From positions 1,860,001 through 1,924,000 of the forward strand of contig NZ_CP067225.1 in the NCBI RefSeq assembly GCF_016617715.1: 64,000 nt of DNA. Reading direction: 5' to 3'. Source of the DNA: Paracoccus sp. MC1862. GTDB lineage: Bacteria > Pseudomonadota > Alphaproteobacteria > Rhodobacterales > Rhodobacteraceae. Numbering within the stretch: the stretch's first letter is position 1; every line of letters begins with the position of its first letter. Under the pieces are notes generated by a model. The model was not told the DNA's origin, did not search any database, and worked only from the letters and a program-made list of their open reading frames with translations. Shown in pieces: positions 17,728 to 27,912 of the stretch. The position numbers were made by a program, and so were the translations under genes.

Positions 17728-18671
17728 GGCGCGCGGGTCAGGGTCAGGAACACTTCCTCCAGATCGGGCTGCTCGGTCGCTACGTCGATCATCGGCACGC
17801 CCCCTTGCCGCAGCGCGTCGATGACCTGATGCGCTTCGATCCCGCCCATGGGCCAGGTCAGGGCGATGCGGCCGTCGCGCCGCTGGGCCTCGACGCCCGG
17901 CGGCAGGGGCGGCAGCGCGCCGTCCCATGCGCCGGGGTCCACCAGCAGCGTCTTGGCCCCTGCCCGCGACAGCAGGCGTTCGGTCGGCTCCTGCACGATC
18001 TTGGCGCCGTGGTTGATGATGGCGATCTCGTCGCACATCTCCTCGGCTTCCTGCAGGTAGTGGGTGGTCAGGATCACCGTCATCCCCTGCGCGTTCAGCT
18101 TGCGGACATTGCGCCACAGCATGTCCCGCAGGCCGATGTCCACGCCTGCGGTCGGTTCGTCCAGCACGAGGATGCGCGGGCGGTGAACCAGCGCCTTGGC
18201 CAGCAGCAGCCGCCGCTTCATGCCGCCGGACAGGTGGCGCGAATAGCTGTTGGCCTGATCCGACAGGCCGACGAGTTCAAGGATCTCGTCCGTCCAGCGG
18301 TCCGCCTTGGGCACGGCGTAAAGCCCCGCCTGCACCTCAAGGCTCGCCCGAGGGGTCAGGAACGGGTCGATGACCAGTTCCTGCGGCATGACGCCGATGG
18401 CGGCGCGGGACTGGCGCGGGTTCACGTCCTGATCAAAACCCCAGATCTCGGCCTTGCCCGAGGTCTTGCGGACCAGCCCGGCGAGGATGTTGATCAGCGT
18501 CGATTTCCCCGCCCCGTTCGGCCCCAGCAACCCGAAGATCGACCCGCGCGGGACCACCAGATCGACGGCTTTCAGCGCCTCTTTCGCGGGGGCCTCGCCC
18601 GAGGCCGCATAGGTCTTGCGAAGCCCGGTCAGGCGGATGGCGGCGTCGGGCGGGGTGAAGGTCTTGGACAT
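17715..18671 (-). CDS. ABC transporter ATP-binding protein (ABC-2/YadG type)
   Basis: A 318-residue ATPase. Walker A is GPNGAGKST, the Q-loop follows in [14 protein letters not shown], the signature is LSGGMKRR, Walker B is [12 protein letters not shown] and the switch His is in [11 protein letters not shown]; the C-terminal ~90 residues form the accessory domain usual in YadG/NodI-type exporters. The start is the ATG of MSKTFTPP at 18671, since the upstream frame runs through the divergent gene's promoter. No permease gene lies beside it in this window: the next genes are HIT (convergent, overlapping by 13 bases) and the zinc protein (divergent). The exported substrate is unknown. Confidence 0.88.
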   Translation of the reverse strand: MSKTFTPPDAAIRLTGLRKTYAASGEAPAKEALKAVDLVVPRGSIFGLLGPNGAGKSTLINILAGLVRKTSGKAEIWGFDQDVNPRQSRAAIGVMPQELVIDPFLTPRASLEVQAGLYAVPKADRWTDEILELVGLSDQANSYSRHLSGGMKRRLLLAKALVHRPRILVLDEPTAGVDIGLRDMLWRNVRKLNAQGMTVILTTHYLQEAEEMCDEIAIINHGAKIVQEPTERLLSRAGAKTLLVDPGAWDGALPPLPPGVEAQRRDGRIALTWPMGGIEAHQVIDALRQGGVPMIDVATEQPDLEEVFLTLTRAPQPA

Positions 18672-18694
18672 GGCGAACCTATGGGCCGCCCGGC

Positions 18695-18722
18695 TTGCGG
18701 CGGGGCGGGGGCTGGCTAGAAT
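18695..18722 (+). promoter_or_regulatory. Candidate sigma70-type promoter for the NDUFS6-like gene
   Basis: TTGCGG and TAGAAT are separated by 16 bases, about 47 bases before the ATG of the zinc-protein gene. Reasonable but untested match. Confidence 0.35.
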
Positions 18723-18768
18723 GGCCTCCGTTAAACCGGCCTTCCCCCGCCAGCACAAGAGAGCCCCG

Positions 18769-19011
18769 ATGCGCCATCCCGTGACCGAGACCCCGCTGTC
18801 CACCAACCAGGACCCGGCCGCCGAGGTGCTGCCTGCGCCGGAAACCGAGGTGGTGACAAGCTGGAAGGTCTCCTGTTCGGGCGACGAGGCGCGAGGCACC
18901 GGCCATCCGCTGGTGTGGCTGGCGATCTCGCCCGACACCGGCTGGGTCGATTGCGGCTATTGCGACAAGCGCTTCATCATCGACCGCGACCACGCGGGCG
19001 GAGATCACTGA
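18769..19011 (+). CDS. Zinc-finger protein related to complex I NDUFS6 (zf-CHCC)
   Basis: An 80-residue protein whose C-terminal half is a zf-CHCC domain: a first Cys in SWKVSCSGD, a His in GTGHPLVWL and [10 protein letters not shown]. This is the bacterial counterpart of the 13-kDa NDUFS6 subunit, which is a component of Paracoccus complex I and assists iron-sulfur cluster N4/N5-side assembly in mitochondria. The N-terminal 30 residues are disordered-looking. It is monocistronic and divergent from the ABC ATPase gene. No nuo genes are in the window. Confidence 0.85.
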   Translation: MRHPVTETPLSTNQDPAAEVLPAPETEVVTSWKVSCSGDEARGTGHPLVWLAISPDTGWVDCGYCDKRFIIDRDHAGGDH

Positions 19012-19040
19012 GGGGCCGCGCCTCCGGCAACGGGTGTTTT

Positions 19041-19060
19041 TTTCTGCCTGAAATACCCCG
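19041..19060. repeat. Copy of the TTTC...AAATAcCCC dispersed element
   Basis: TTTCTGCCTGAAATACCCCG lies 30 bases after the stop of the NDUFS6-like gene, in the same position relative to a gene end as the other copies in this window. Confidence 0.55.
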
Positions 19061-19092
19061 GGCTTCCGGGCGCCTGGAGAGAAGGCGGATCA

Positions 19093-19149
19093 GGAAACAG
19101 CCATCAAGGCTGCTTCCCCGCTGGATGGCGCCAATGGCGCGTTTTCAGC
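19093..19149. repeat. Dispersed palindromic repeat, copy 1
   Basis: Begins GGAAACAGCC-ATCA-AGGCTGCTTCC (hairpin) and ends GTTTTCAGC; aligned end to end with a copy at 37837-37895 (same strand) and one at 20215-20271 (opposite strand). Sits between the convergent NDUFS6-like and cation efflux genes. Confidence 0.75.
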
Positions 19150-19216
19150 AAGGAAGGCCACGGCGGTGGTGATCGGGGCAGAGCCCCGCCTGCAACGATG
19201 CTGCCAGCACCGCGCC

Positions 19217-20152
19217 TCAATGATGGGTGCGGCCCTGCCCTGACAGATCATCCGCGCAGCCCGACAAGGGGCTTTCCGTTTCGATCGTGGAATGGCCGAT
19301 GCCGTAGTCGCGCAACACGGACTTGACCGCCAGCCGGGTGGCATGAGGATCGGCACCCTCGGCGACGACGAGGTGCATCTCGGCTGACATCCGCCGCTCG
19401 TCGATCTGCCACAAATGCAGGTGGTGGAGGTCCTCGACGCCTGGCACCGCCCTGATCGCGTCCCGCAGGGCCGAGTCGTCCACATGGGCCGGCGCGCCCA
19501 GCATCAGCATCCGCAGGATGGGGCCGAGGTCGCCCCGGATGTGCCACAGGATCACGACTGAGATCAGGATCGTCAGGATCGGGTCCGCGATGCGCCAGCC
19601 GAAGACCAGGATCAGCGCCCCGCCCACCAGCACCGCCACCGACACGCCCGCGTCGGCCAGGTTGTGCAGCCAGGCCGCGCGAATGTTCACGCTTTCCTTC
19701 GCCAGCCGCGCCGTCAGCAGCGCGGTTCCGATGTCGACCACCAGCGCCAGCCCGGCCAGCGCCATCACCAGCCCGCCCACGACCTCCGGCGGGTCGGCCA
19801 GACGGACGAGCGCCTCGATCATCAGCCAGATCGACACGGCGATCAGCGCGAGGTAGTTGACGAAGGCCGCCACGATTTCGGCCCGGCCCCAGCCGAAGCT
19901 CATTGCCGGGCTCGGCTTTCGGGCGGCAAGCCTGCGCGCCCCGAAGGCCAGCACCAGCGCCAGCGCGTCGGACAGGTTGTGTACCCCGTCCGCCACCAGC
20001 GCGGTGGAATCCGCCGCGAGCCCCCCGATGATCTGCACTGCCGTCAGCCCAAGGTTGATGACGACTGCCCACAGCAGAGCGCGGTCCCCCAGCCCCTCGT
20101 CGTGGGAGTGGGCGTGGCCCGCGTGGTGACCGTGTGCGTGATCATGCGGCAT
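19217..20152 (-). CDS. Cation diffusion facilitator family metal efflux transporter (CzcD/ZitB type)
   Basis: A 311-residue inner-membrane antiporter that exports divalent metal, usually zinc, in exchange for protons. The N-terminus is His-rich (HDHAHGHHAGHAHSHDE), the six helices include the metal-site motifs ADGVHNLSDALAL (HxxxD) and AWLHNLADAG (HxxxD), and the cytoplasmic C-terminal domain (GVEDLHHLHLWQIDERRMSAEMHLVV) is the usual dimerising fold. The HxxxD/HxxxD arrangement favours Zn(II) or Cd(II). No regulator lies beside it. Monocistronic on the minus strand, with repeat elements at both ends. Confidence 0.92.
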   Translation of the reverse strand: MPHDHAHGHHAGHAHSHDEGLGDRALLWAVVINLGLTAVQIIGGLAADSTALVADGVHNLSDALALVLAFGARRLAARKPSPAMSFGWGRAEIVAAFVNYLALIAVSIWLMIEALVRLADPPEVVGGLVMALAGLALVVDIGTALLTARLAKESVNIRAAWLHNLADAGVSVAVLVGGALILVFGWRIADPILTILISVVILWHIRGDLGPILRMLMLGAPAHVDDSALRDAIRAVPGVEDLHHLHLWQIDERRMSAEMHLVVAEGADPHATRLAVKSVLRDYGIGHSTIETESPLSGCADDLSGQGRTHH

Positions 20153-20214
20153 TCGCGCTTACCGTGAACTCGGGACCGGGGCCCTGCCCCGCTCGCTACT
20201 TCGTAGCCTTTTCC

Positions 20215-20271
20215 GCTAAAAGCAGTCCACCGGACTCAGCTGGCGAGAAAACAGCCATGACGGCTGTTTTC
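20215..20271. repeat. Dispersed palindromic repeat, copy 2 (inverted orientation)
   Basis: Read on the minus strand it begins with the hairpin AGAAAACAGCC-GTCA-TGGCTGTTTTC and ends with a TTTTAGC tail, matching copies at 19093 and 37837. It lies between the cation efflux gene start and the polA stop. Confidence 0.75.
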
Positions 20272-20355
20272 TGATCCCCCTCCTGCCCGGGCGCTCGGAG
20301 GCCAGAGATGTTTGAACGAAGAAGAAAACGAGCCTGAGGCGCAAGCGAACCGGCA

Positions 20356-23163
20356 TCAATGCGCCTCGGCCCAGGTGCGGCCCGAGCCTGCGTCCACTAC
20401 CAGCGGCACGGACAGGTGGACTGCCGGGATGTGAGCGTTCTCCATGATCTCGCGGGCAGTCGCGATCAGCGGATCGACGGCGGAGTCCTCGGCCTCGAAG
20501 ACGAGTTCGTCGTGGACTTGCAGCAGCATCCGCGCGGACAGGCCCTCGATGGCCTTGGGCATGCGGATCATGGCGCGGCGGATGATGTCGGCGGCAGTGC
20601 CTTGGATCGGCGCGTTGATCGCCGCGCGGCGCGCGCCCGCGGCGGCGGGACCGGAGGACGAGATGCCCGGCGTGTGGATGCGCCGCCCGAACAGGGTGCG
20701 GACGGCGCCTTGGGCCTTCGCCTCGCGCGTGGTGCGGTCCATGTAGGCGCGGATTTCCGGGAAGCGTTTGAAATAGGTGTCGATGAACTCCTGCGCCTCG
20801 GCCCGCGGGATGCGCAGGTTGCGCGACAGGCCGAAGGAGGAGATGCCGTAGATCACGCCAAAGTTGATGGCTTTGGCCCTGCGGCGGATCATCGGGTCCA
20901 TGCCTTCCACCGGCACGCCGAACATCTGGCTGGCCGTCATCGCGTGGATGTCGATGCCTTCAGAAAACGCTTGCTTCAGTGCCGGGATGTCGGCCATGTG
21001 GGCAAGGATTCGCAGTTCGATCTGGCTGTAGTCGAGGCTGACGAGCTTGCGCCCCTCGGGCGCGATGAAGGCCTCCCGGATGCGGCGGCCCTCCTCGGTC
21101 CTGACGGGGATATTCTGCAGGTTCGGGTCGGTGGATGCGAGCCGCCCTGTCGCGGCCCCGGCGATGGAATAGCTGGTGTGGACGCGCCCCGTTTCCGGGT
21201 TCACGAAGGTCGGCAGCGCGTCGGTATAGGTCGATTTCAGCTTCGACATGGCCCGCCAGTCGAGGATCTTCGCGGGAAGCTCATGCCCTTCGGCGGCGAA
21301 ATCCTCCAGCACGTCGGCGCTGGTGGAAAGCGCCCCCGACTTGCCCGCCTTGGTCCCGGCCAGCCCCATCTGGTTGAACAGGATGTCCCCCAACTGCTTG
21401 GTCGAGCCGAGGTTGAACCTGGTCCCCGCCAGCGCATGGGCCTCGTCCTCAAGCTGCGCCATCTTCTGGGCGAAGGCTCCCGACATTCGGTTCAGGTGCT
21501 GCGAGTCGATCTCGACCCCGGCCATCTCCATGCCCGCCAGAACCTCGATCATCGGGCGTTCCAGCGTCTCGTAGACGGTCGTGACCTGCGCGGCTGGAAG
21601 CTGCGGCTTGAAATGCTGCCAGAGGCGCCACGTCACCTCGGCATCCTCGGCAGCATAGCGAGCAGCCTTGTCGATTGGCACCTGCGCAAAGGTGATCTGG
21701 CTTTTGCCCGCGCCGATCAGTTCCTTGATGGGCTGGCAGCGGTGGCCGAGATAGGTGCTCGCCAACTCGTCCATGCCGTGGTTGTGCAGCGCCGCGTTCA
21801 GCGCATAGCTGAGCAGCATGGTATCATCGACCGGCCTCATCCCGATGCCGTGGCGGGCAAGGATCTTCCAGTCATATTTGGCATTGTGCAGGATCTTGAG
21901 GATCGCGGGGTCTTCCAGCATCGGCTTCAGAAGCGCCAGCGCCTCCTCCATCGGGATCTGGCCTTCCGACTTCGCGCCGCCGCCGAACAGGTCCGCCGTG
22001 CCCTCGACATGGCCCAGCGGGATATAGGCGGCCATGCCGACCTCGGGACACAGCGAGACGCCGACCAGTTCCGCCTGCATCTCGTCAAGGCTGGTCGTTT
22101 CCGTATCCACCGCGACCACGCCCTTCTGCCGGATGGCGTCGAGCCACTGGCGCAGCGTGTCCATGTCGCGGATGGTGACGTAGCTTTCGCAGTTCAGCGG
22201 CGGGAACTGCGGCGCGGTGGGAGCAACCGCTTCCGTAGGCGCAGGCGCGACCGGCTCGGGCGGGGAGGCCTTGAAGCGTTCCGCCACGCGGTTCGTGAGC
22301 GTGCGGAACTCCATCTGGTTGAGGAAGTCCATCAGCACGGCGGGGTCAGGGTCCTGAACCTCCAGCGTCGCCATGGCGAAGTCGATGGGCGTCTGGCAGT
22401 CGAGTTCCACCAGTTGCTTGGAGATGCGGATCTGTTCGGCATGATCGATCAGGGTCTGGCGGCGCTTGGGCTGCTTGATCTCCTCGGCGCGCTCCAGCAG
22501 CGTCTCAAGGTCGCCGTATTCGTTGATGAGTTGCGCGGCCGTCTTGATGCCGATGCCCGGCGCGCCCGGCACGTTGTCCACGGGATCGCCTGCCAGCGCC
22601 TGCACGTCGGCCACCCGTTCGGGGAAGACGCCGAACTTCTCGAACACCCCGTCACGGTCGATGGGCTTGCCCTTGATCGGGTCCAGCATCTCGACCCCCT
22701 CGCCCACAAGCTGCATCAGGTCCTTGTCGGAACTGATGATGGTCACGCGCCCGCCCAGTTCCCGCGCCTGGCAGGACAGCGTGGCGATGATGTCGTCGGC
22801 TTCGTAGTCGCGGATCTCGATGCAGGCGAGATTGAAGGCGCGGGTGGCGTCCCGCGTCAGCGGGAACTGGGGGCGCAATTCCTCGGGCGGTTCGGGGCGG
22901 TTGGCCTTGTAGTCGCCGTAGATCTCGTTGCGGAAGGTTTTCGAGGAATGGTCGAAGATCACCGCCGCATGGGTCGGCGCATCCGGCCCTCGCGCGTCGT
23001 TGATGTATTTCCAGATCATGTTGCAGAAGCCCGCGACGGCGCCTACCGGCAGCCCGTCGGACTTGCGCGTCAAGGGCGGCAGCGCGTGAAAGGCGCGAAA
23101 GATGAAGGCCGATCCGTCGATCAGATGCAGGTGGCTGCCCTTGCCGAAGCCTTCGTCGTTCAT
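20356..23163 (-). CDS. polA: DNA polymerase I
   Basis: A 935-residue repair and lagging-strand polymerase. The N-terminal 5'-3' exonuclease ([19 protein letters not shown] start; helix-hairpin-helix [21 protein letters not shown]) spans about 1-290. The 3'-5' exonuclease domain keeps its acidic residues ([36 protein letters not shown]), so proofreading looks intact. The polymerase has motif [18 protein letters not shown], motif [17 protein letters not shown] and motif [12 protein letters not shown]. The ATG at 23163 is chosen because the upstream 40 residues are non-homologous and low in structure. Monocistronic and divergent from fumC. Confidence 0.97.
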   Translation of the reverse strand: MNDEGFGKGSHLHLIDGSAFIFRAFHALPPLTRKSDGLPVGAVAGFCNMIWKYINDARGPDAPTHAAVIFDHSSKTFRNEIYGDYKANRPEPPEELRPQFPLTRDATRAFNLACIEIRDYEADDIIATLSCQARELGGRVTIISSDKDLMQLVGEGVEMLDPIKGKPIDRDGVFEKFGVFPERVADVQALAGDPVDNVPGAPGIGIKTAAQLINEYGDLETLLERAEEIKQPKRRQTLIDHAEQIRISKQLVELDCQTPIDFAMATLEVQDPDPAVLMDFLNQMEFRTLTNRVAERFKASPPEPVAPAPTEAVAPTAPQFPPLNCESYVTIRDMDTLRQWLDAIRQKGVVAVDTETTSLDEMQAELVGVSLCPEVGMAAYIPLGHVEGTADLFGGGAKSEGQIPMEEALALLKPMLEDPAILKILHNAKYDWKILARHGIGMRPVDDTMLLSYALNAALHNHGMDELASTYLGHRCQPIKELIGAGKSQITFAQVPIDKAARYAAEDAEVTWRLWQHFKPQLPAAQVTTVYETLERPMIEVLAGMEMAGVEIDSQHLNRMSGAFAQKMAQLEDEAHALAGTRFNLGSTKQLGDILFNQMGLAGTKAGKSGALSTSADVLEDFAAEGHELPAKILDWRAMSKLKSTYTDALPTFVNPETGRVHTSYSIAGAATGRLASTDPNLQNIPVRTEEGRRIREAFIAPEGRKLVSLDYSQIELRILAHMADIPALKQAFSEGIDIHAMTASQMFGVPVEGMDPMIRRRAKAINFGVIYGISSFGLSRNLRIPRAEAQEFIDTYFKRFPEIRAYMDRTTREAKAQGAVRTLFGRRIHTPGISSSGPAAAGARRAAINAPIQGTAADIIRRAMIRMPKAIEGLSARMLLQVHDELVFEAEDSAVDPLIATAREIMENAHIPAVHLSVPLVVDAGSGRTWAEAH

Positions 23164-23351
23164 CGCTGTCCCCTTCTCGCACCCGGCCGTTCTGCCACGC
23201 CGCCCGCCTCCGCGTAAACGGCCCGCTTGCAGATGGGGGCTTGAGGCCGCGGCGTCCAGCGCGGCATCGGTATGCGACGGCATACCGATTGCGGAACCGG
23301 CCAGATGGTCCTAGAAGGCCGCCAACCATTGCCCAGTCGCAGAGGATCGCC

Positions 23352-24746
23352 ATGACCGACACCCGCACCGAAACCGACAGCTTCGGCCCGCTGGACGTTC
23401 CGTCCGACCGTTACTGGGGGGCGCAGACGCAGCGTTCACTTGGAAACTTCAGGATCGGCTGGGAAAGGCAGCCCACGGCCATCGTGCGCGCGCTGGGCGT
23501 GGTCAAGCAGGCCGCAGCCCAGGTCAACATGGCAACCGGCAAGCTGGACACCCGGATCGGCGAGGCGATGGTGCAGGCCTCGCAAGAGGTGATCGAGGGC
23601 AAGCTGGACGACCACTTCCCGCTGGTCGTCTGGCAGACCGGCTCGGGCACCCAGTCGAACATGAACGCGAACGAGGTCATCTCGAACCGCGCCATCGAGA
23701 TCCTGGGCGGCGAGATCGGCTCGAAAAAGCCGGTCCATCCGAACGACCACGTCAACATGGGCCAGTCGTCGAACGACACCTTCCCCAGCGCGATGCATGT
23801 CGCCATCGGCATGGTCGCCCGCGACGTGCTGCTGCCGGGGCTGGATCATCTCGCCAAGGCGCTGGAAGCCAAGCGCGACGAGTTCAAGGACATCATCAAG
23901 ATCGGCCGCACCCATACGCAGGACGCCACCCCCCTGACCCTGGGGCAGGAATTCGGCGGCTACGCCCACCAGGTCCGCATGGGGATCGAGCGCGTGAAGC
24001 TCACCCTGCCCCACATCTACGAACTCGCGCAGGGCGGCACGGCGGTCGGCACCGGGCTGAACACGAAGAAGGGATGGGACACGGCCATGGCGGCCGAGAT
24101 CGCGAAGATCACCGGCCTGCCCTTCGTCACCGCGCCCAACAAGTTCGAGGCGCTGGCCGCCCATGACGCGATGGTCTTCTTCCACGGCGCGCTGAAGACC
24201 GTGGCGGTCAGCCTCTACAAGATCGCCAACGACCTGCGGCTGCTGGGCTCCGGCCCCCGCTCGGGTCTGGGCGAACTGATCCTGCCGGAAAACGAGCCCG
24301 GTTCCTCGATCATGCCGGGCAAGGTGAACCCGACCCAGGCCGAGGCGCTGACCATGGTCTGCGCCCATGTCATGGGCAACGACGCGGCCGTGGGCTTCGC
24401 CGGCAGCCAAGGGCATTTCGAGTTGAACGTCTACAACCCGATGATGTCCTACAACGTGCTGCAGTCCATGCAGCTTCTGGGCGACGCGGCGGTTTCCTTC
24501 ACCGACAACATGGTTGTGGGCACTCAGGCCAATGTCGAGCGCATCGGGAAGCTGATGAAGGAAAGCCTCATGCTGGTGACGGCGCTGGCCCCGACCATCG
24601 GCTATGACAACGCCACCAAGGTCGCCAAGACCGCCCACAAGAACGGCACCACCCTGCGGGAGGAGGCCGTCGCACTGGGCTTCGTGGACGAGGAGACCTT
24701 CGACCGCGTGGTGCGCCCCGAGCAGATGATCGGCCCTGAGGACTGA
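23352..24746 (+). CDS. fumC: Fumarate hydratase class II
   Basis: Oxygen-stable, iron-free fumarase of the citric acid cycle, converting fumarate to malate in the cytoplasm. The 464-residue protein carries the superfamily signature [15 protein letters not shown], the catalytic His region [20 protein letters not shown] and the substrate-binding [26 protein letters not shown]. Length is normal for class II. A strong terminator follows; two small genes (DUF4169 and ribbon-helix-helix) come next. Confidence 0.97.
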   Translation: MTDTRTETDSFGPLDVPSDRYWGAQTQRSLGNFRIGWERQPTAIVRALGVVKQAAAQVNMATGKLDTRIGEAMVQASQEVIEGKLDDHFPLVVWQTGSGTQSNMNANEVISNRAIEILGGEIGSKKPVHPNDHVNMGQSSNDTFPSAMHVAIGMVARDVLLPGLDHLAKALEAKRDEFKDIIKIGRTHTQDATPLTLGQEFGGYAHQVRMGIERVKLTLPHIYELAQGGTAVGTGLNTKKGWDTAMAAEIAKITGLPFVTAPNKFEALAAHDAMVFFHGALKTVAVSLYKIANDLRLLGSGPRSGLGELILPENEPGSSIMPGKVNPTQAEALTMVCAHVMGNDAAVGFAGSQGHFELNVYNPMMSYNVLQSMQLLGDAAVSFTDNMVVGTQANVERIGKLMKESLMLVTALAPTIGYDNATKVAKTAHKNGTTLREEAVALGFVDEETFDRVVRPEQMIGPED

Positions 24747-24765
24747 TTCTTCCCACTCGACCTAG

Positions 24766-24794
24766 GGCGCGCGGGCCGGTCTCGCGCGCCTTTT
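24766..24794 (+). terminator. Rho-independent terminator after fumC
   Basis: Stem GGCGCGCG / CGCGCGCC with a nine-base loop, followed by TTTT. Confidence 0.8.
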
Positions 24795-24837
24795 GCATGT
24801 CCTGTTCCACCGCCTCGAGTCGGGCTATGATCCGGCC

Positions 24838-25017
24838 ATGACGCAGATCATCAATCTCAGCCGAGCCCGCAAAGACAAGGCCCGCGCCGACAAGCGCCGG
24901 CAGGGCGATGCCAATGCCGCGAGGCACGGCCGCACCAAAGCCGAGCGCCTGCGCGACGAGGCCGAGGCGGAACGCGCCGCCCTCAGCCTCGACCGGCACC
25001 GCCGCGATGACGATTGA
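24838..25017 (+). CDS. DUF4169 family small basic protein
   Basis: A 59-residue protein, MTQIINLSRARKDKARADKRRQGDAN onward, very rich in Arg, Lys and Ala with a long predicted helix and an acidic tail (SLDRHRRDDD). This fits DUF4169, a family of unknown function found widely in Rhodobacterales beside fumC and a ribbon-helix-helix gene. The 3' end overlaps the next gene by 11 bases, pointing to coupled translation. A nucleic-acid-binding role is a guess from charge only. Confidence 0.75.
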   Translation: MTQIINLSRARKDKARADKRRQGDANAARHGRTKAERLRDEAEAERAALSLDRHRRDDD

Positions 25018-25255
25018 GCTGCCGCCGCTGACCCCTCCGCTCAAGCGGTCCGTCACCATCGACGGCCATGCTACCAGCGTCAGCCTTGAGGACGCCTTCT
25101 GGCGTGCCGCCACTGATGCCGCCGCCGCACGCGGCATGACCCGCGCCCAACTGATCGCCGCCATCGACCACGCCCGCCCGCCCGAGGTGGGGCTGGCGAC
25201 CGCCATCCGGCTGTTCCTGTTTGCCCAGCTTGCGCCAGCCCCGCCCGGTGACTAG
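25007..25255 (+). CDS. Ribbon-helix-helix domain protein
   Basis: An 82-residue protein starting with ATG inside the DUF4169 gene. The segment LKRSVTIDGHATSVSLEDAFWRAATDAAAARGMTRAQLIAAID has the strand-helix-helix pattern and the SLEDAFW core of the RHH_4 family. Such proteins can bind DNA as dimers, but no target or partner toxin is apparent; the conserved association is with DUF4169 and fumC. It could be a small regulator of the fumC region. Confidence 0.75.
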   Translation: MTIELPPLTPPLKRSVTIDGHATSVSLEDAFWRAATDAAAARGMTRAQLIAAIDHARPPEVGLATAIRLFLFAQLAPAPPGD

Positions 25256-25286
25256 AAACCGCGCCACAGCGAAATGAGAGGATCTC

Positions 25287-26033
25287 ATGGCAGGCCATTC
25301 CAAATGGGCCAACATCCAGCATCGCAAGGGCAAGCAGGACAAGCTGCGGTCCAAGCTGTTCAGCAAACTGGCCAAGGAAATCACCGTCGCCGCCAAGATG
25401 GGCGACCCCGACCCCGACAAGAACCCGCGCCTGCGCCTTGCGGTGAAGGAAGCCAAGTCGAGTTCCGTCCCCAAGGACGTGATCGACCGCGCCATCAAGA
25501 AGTCGATGGGCGGCGACGCCGAGAGCTACGAGGAAATCCGCTACGAGGGCTATGGCCCGAACGGCGTGGCGATCATCGTCGAGGCGATGACGGACAACCG
25601 CAACCGCACCGCCTCGAACGTCCGGTCCTATTTCACCAAGCACGGCGGCGATCTTGGCCAGACCGGCTCGGTCAGCTTCATGTTCGACCGGGTGGGCGAG
25701 ATCATGTATCCCGCATCCGCCGGTGACGCCGACACGGTGATGATGGCGGCGCTGGAGGCAGGTGCCTCGGACGTGGAAAGCGACGAGGAAGGCCACTGGA
25801 TCTATACCTCGGACAGCGATCTGGCCGAGGTCTCGGCGGCGCTCGAGGCGTCCCTGGGCGAATCCGAATCCGCCAAGCTGATCTGGAAGCCGCAGGCTCC
25901 GGCCGAGGTGGCCGACCTCGACCACGCCCAGAAGCTGATGAAGCTGATCGACACGCTGGAGGACGACGACGACGTCCAGAACGTGACAGGGAACTTCGAC
26001 CTGACCGAAGAGGTCGCGGCGCAGCTCGGCTGA
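25287..26033 (+). CDS. YebC/PmpR family protein
   Basis: A 248-residue cytoplasmic protein starting [18 protein letters not shown], the invariant family start, with the middle domain [49 protein letters not shown]. Members were described as DNA-binding regulators and more recently as ribosome-associated factors that relieve stalling at proline-rich sequences; which role applies here cannot be told. A good Shine-Dalgarno sequence (GAGAGGA) precedes the ATG and a terminator follows. Confidence 0.95.
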   Translation: MAGHSKWANIQHRKGKQDKLRSKLFSKLAKEITVAAKMGDPDPDKNPRLRLAVKEAKSSSVPKDVIDRAIKKSMGGDAESYEEIRYEGYGPNGVAIIVEAMTDNRNRTASNVRSYFTKHGGDLGQTGSVSFMFDRVGEIMYPASAGDADTVMMAALEAGASDVESDEEGHWIYTSDSDLAEVSAALEASLGESESAKLIWKPQAPAEVADLDHAQKLMKLIDTLEDDDDVQNVTGNFDLTEEVAAQLG

Positions 26034-26052
26034 ACCGCCAGAAGCAACCGCG

Positions 26053-26077
26053 GCGGCGCCTCCGGGCGCCGCTTTTT
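26053..26077 (+). terminator. Rho-independent terminator after the yebC-type gene
   Basis: Stem GCGGCGCC / GGCGCCGC with a four-base loop and TTTTT. Confidence 0.85.
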
Positions 26078-26093
26078 CGTACGAGGCTACAGG

Positions 26094-26714
26094 ATGATCT
26101 TTCAAGGCGCCTCGGCGGCGTCCTTTTTGTCGGGCCTCGGCATCGGGCTGTCCCTAATCGTCGCCATCGGCGCCCAGAACGCCTTTGTGCTGAAACAGGG
26201 GCTGCTGCGGCAGCACGTCTTCGCGGTCTGCCTGTTCTGCGCCGCCTCGGACGCGGCGCTGATTGCCGCAGGCGTGGCGGGCGCGGGCGCCATTGCCCGC
26301 AACGCGCCTTGGTTCCTGGCCGCGATGCGCTGGGGCGGGGCGGCGTTCCTGATCTGTTACGGCTTCCGCTCGGCCCGCGCCGCATGGCGGGGCGGTGATA
26401 CCCTGCAGGCGCAGGGCGCGGCCGCGCCGTCCCTTGCCGCGACGCTTTCCACCATCGCGGCGCTGACATGGCTGAACCCGCATGTCTGGCTGGATACGGT
26501 CGTGCTGCTGGGGTCCGTCTCGGCGATCCAGCCCGACCGGATGGCCTTTGCGCTGGGGGCGATGAGCGGGTCTTTCCTGTTCTTCTTCTCGCTTGGCTAC
26601 GGAGCGCGTCTGTTGGCACCCCTTTTCGCGCGTCCGGTCGCCTGGCGCATCCTTGATGCAGGCGTGGCGCTGGTCATGTGGACGATCGCCGCGACGCTGA
26701 TCCTAGGCGGTTGA
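26094..26714 (+). CDS. LysE/ArgO family amino acid exporter
   Basis: A 206-residue inner-membrane protein with about six helices. The N-terminal signature GLGIGLSLIVAIGAQNAFVLKQGLLRQHVF is diagnostic of LysE/ArgO exporters of basic amino acids, and the second conserved stretch LTWLNPHVWLDTVVLLGSVS follows at mid-protein. It probably exports arginine or lysine. No ArgP/LysG-type regulator is adjacent. The stop is followed by a long inverted repeat shared with the convergent choV end. Confidence 0.9.
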   Translation: MIFQGASAASFLSGLGIGLSLIVAIGAQNAFVLKQGLLRQHVFAVCLFCAASDAALIAAGVAGAGAIARNAPWFLAAMRWGGAAFLICYGFRSARAAWRGGDTLQAQGAAAPSLAATLSTIAALTWLNPHVWLDTVVLLGSVSAIQPDRMAFALGAMSGSFLFFFSLGYGARLLAPLFARPVAWRILDAGVALVMWTIAATLILGG

Positions 26715-26760
26715 AATCACGCTGCCCTGACCGGCCGCGTCGCCCTTGCGTCACGCTCGC

Positions 26761-26852
26761 ATGGGTATTTGGGCCAGAAAGAAGCCCCTGGAGCCAAGGC
26801 GAAGAGGCCAGGAAAACGTCTCGGGCGTCTTCTTTCTGGTCCAAATACCCAT
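26761..26852. repeat. Long inverted repeat between convergent lysE-type and choV genes
   Basis: Two 24-base arms (26761-26784 and 26829-26852) are reverse complements with one mismatch; each contains the core GGGTATTTGG-CCAGAAAGAAG, a variant of the AAATATCCC element. Loop of 44 bases. Probably a bidirectional 3'-end structure. Confidence 0.85.
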
Positions 26853-26883
26853 TCAACCGTCCAGCAAACGCCACGATCCGGTT

Positions 26884-27912
26884 TCAGCCCCTGGCCTTCG
26901 GCGGGGCCGACAGTCGCGCCAGAACCCCAGCGCGCGTCACCCGCCCGCCGCCCCCGACGGGCAGCGCCTCGGCCCCGGCGAGTGCCGCCATGACATCGCG
27001 TGCTGGAAGATCGGGGGACAGCGGGGCGCCCCCCGCCTCGCCCGGCTCGGAGAGGTCGGCGGCCGTCAGGACGGCCAGCGGGTCCATGTGGGCCACGAAC
27101 TCGGCGACATAGGGACTTGCGGGATTGCGGGTGATGTCGCGGGGGGTTCCGACCTGGACGATGCGCCCGCCTTCCATCAGGGCGATCCGGTCGCCCAGCT
27201 TGAAGGCCTCGTCAAGGTCGTGGCTGACGAAGATGATCGTGCGCTGCAGCCGCTTCTGCATCGCCAGCAGGTCGTCCTGCAGCCGGGTGCGGATGAGCGG
27301 ATCGAGCGCCGAGAAAGGCTCGTCCATCAGCAGGATCGGCGCGCGGGTGGCGAAGGCGCGGGCAAGGCCCACGCGCTGCTGCATCCCCCCCGACAGGTCG
27401 CTGACGCGACGGTCGGCCCATTCCGAAAGGCCGACGGTCTCCAGCTCCTCATCCACGCGCGCCCGGCGCTGTGCGCGGGACTGGCCCGCCAGTTCCAGCC
27501 CCAGCCCCACGTTCTCGCGCACCGTCCGCCAAGGCAGCAGGCCGAACTGCTGGAAGACCATCGACACATGGCACAGGCGGATCGTCTGCAGCGTTTCCTT
27601 GTCCGCGCGGGTGACGCTGGTCATGCCCTGCCCCATGCGGATGCGGACATCGCCCCGCACCACCGGGTTCAGCCCGTTGACAGCCCGCAGCAGCGTGGAC
27701 TTGCCCGATCCCGACAGGCCCATGAGCACGAGGATCTCGCCCTCGGCCACCGTCAGCGAGCAGTCATGCGTGCCCAGGGTCTGCCCGGTCGCCTCGCGGA
27801 TGGCGCCACGGTCCAGTCCCTCGTCGGCCAGCGGCAGCGCGCGTTCGGGCTTGTCGCCGAAGATGATGGAGACGCGGTCGAACTCGACCGCCGCGCGCGA
27901 GGCGGGGGTCAT
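26884..27912 (-). CDS. choV: Choline/betaine ABC transporter ATP-binding protein
   Basis: A 342-residue ProV/ChoV-type ATPase energising quaternary amine uptake. Walker A is GLSGSGKST, the signature is LSGGMQQR, Walker B is ILLMDEPFSALDPLIR and the switch His is FVSHDLDEAFKLGDRIALM. The N-terminal ~45 residues (IIFGDKPERALPLADEGLDRGAI) are typical of the choline-specific branch. The short C-terminal part lacks a full pair of CBS domains. The ATG overlaps the choW stop (ATGA). Last gene of choX-W-V; cho naming follows from the divergent betI and choX. Confidence 0.9.
   Translation of the reverse strand: MTPASRAAVEFDRVSIIFGDKPERALPLADEGLDRGAIREATGQTLGTHDCSLTVAEGEILVLMGLSGSGKSTLLRAVNGLNPVVRGDVRIRMGQGMTSVTRADKETLQTIRLCHVSMVFQQFGLLPWRTVRENVGLGLELAGQSRAQRRARVDEELETVGLSEWADRRVSDLSGGMQQRVGLARAFATRAPILLMDEPFSALDPLIRTRLQDDLLAMQKRLQRTIIFVSHDLDEAFKLGDRIALMEGGRIVQVGTPRDITRNPASPYVAEFVAHMDPLAVLTAADLSEPGEAGGAPLSPDLPARDVMAALAGAEALPVGGGGRVTRAGVLARLSAPPKARG

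Noticed and set aside
20359..23217. Very long plus-strand frame opposite polA
   Set aside because: Arg/His/Asp-rich shadow of polA, with no domain; polA motifs are all on the minus strand.
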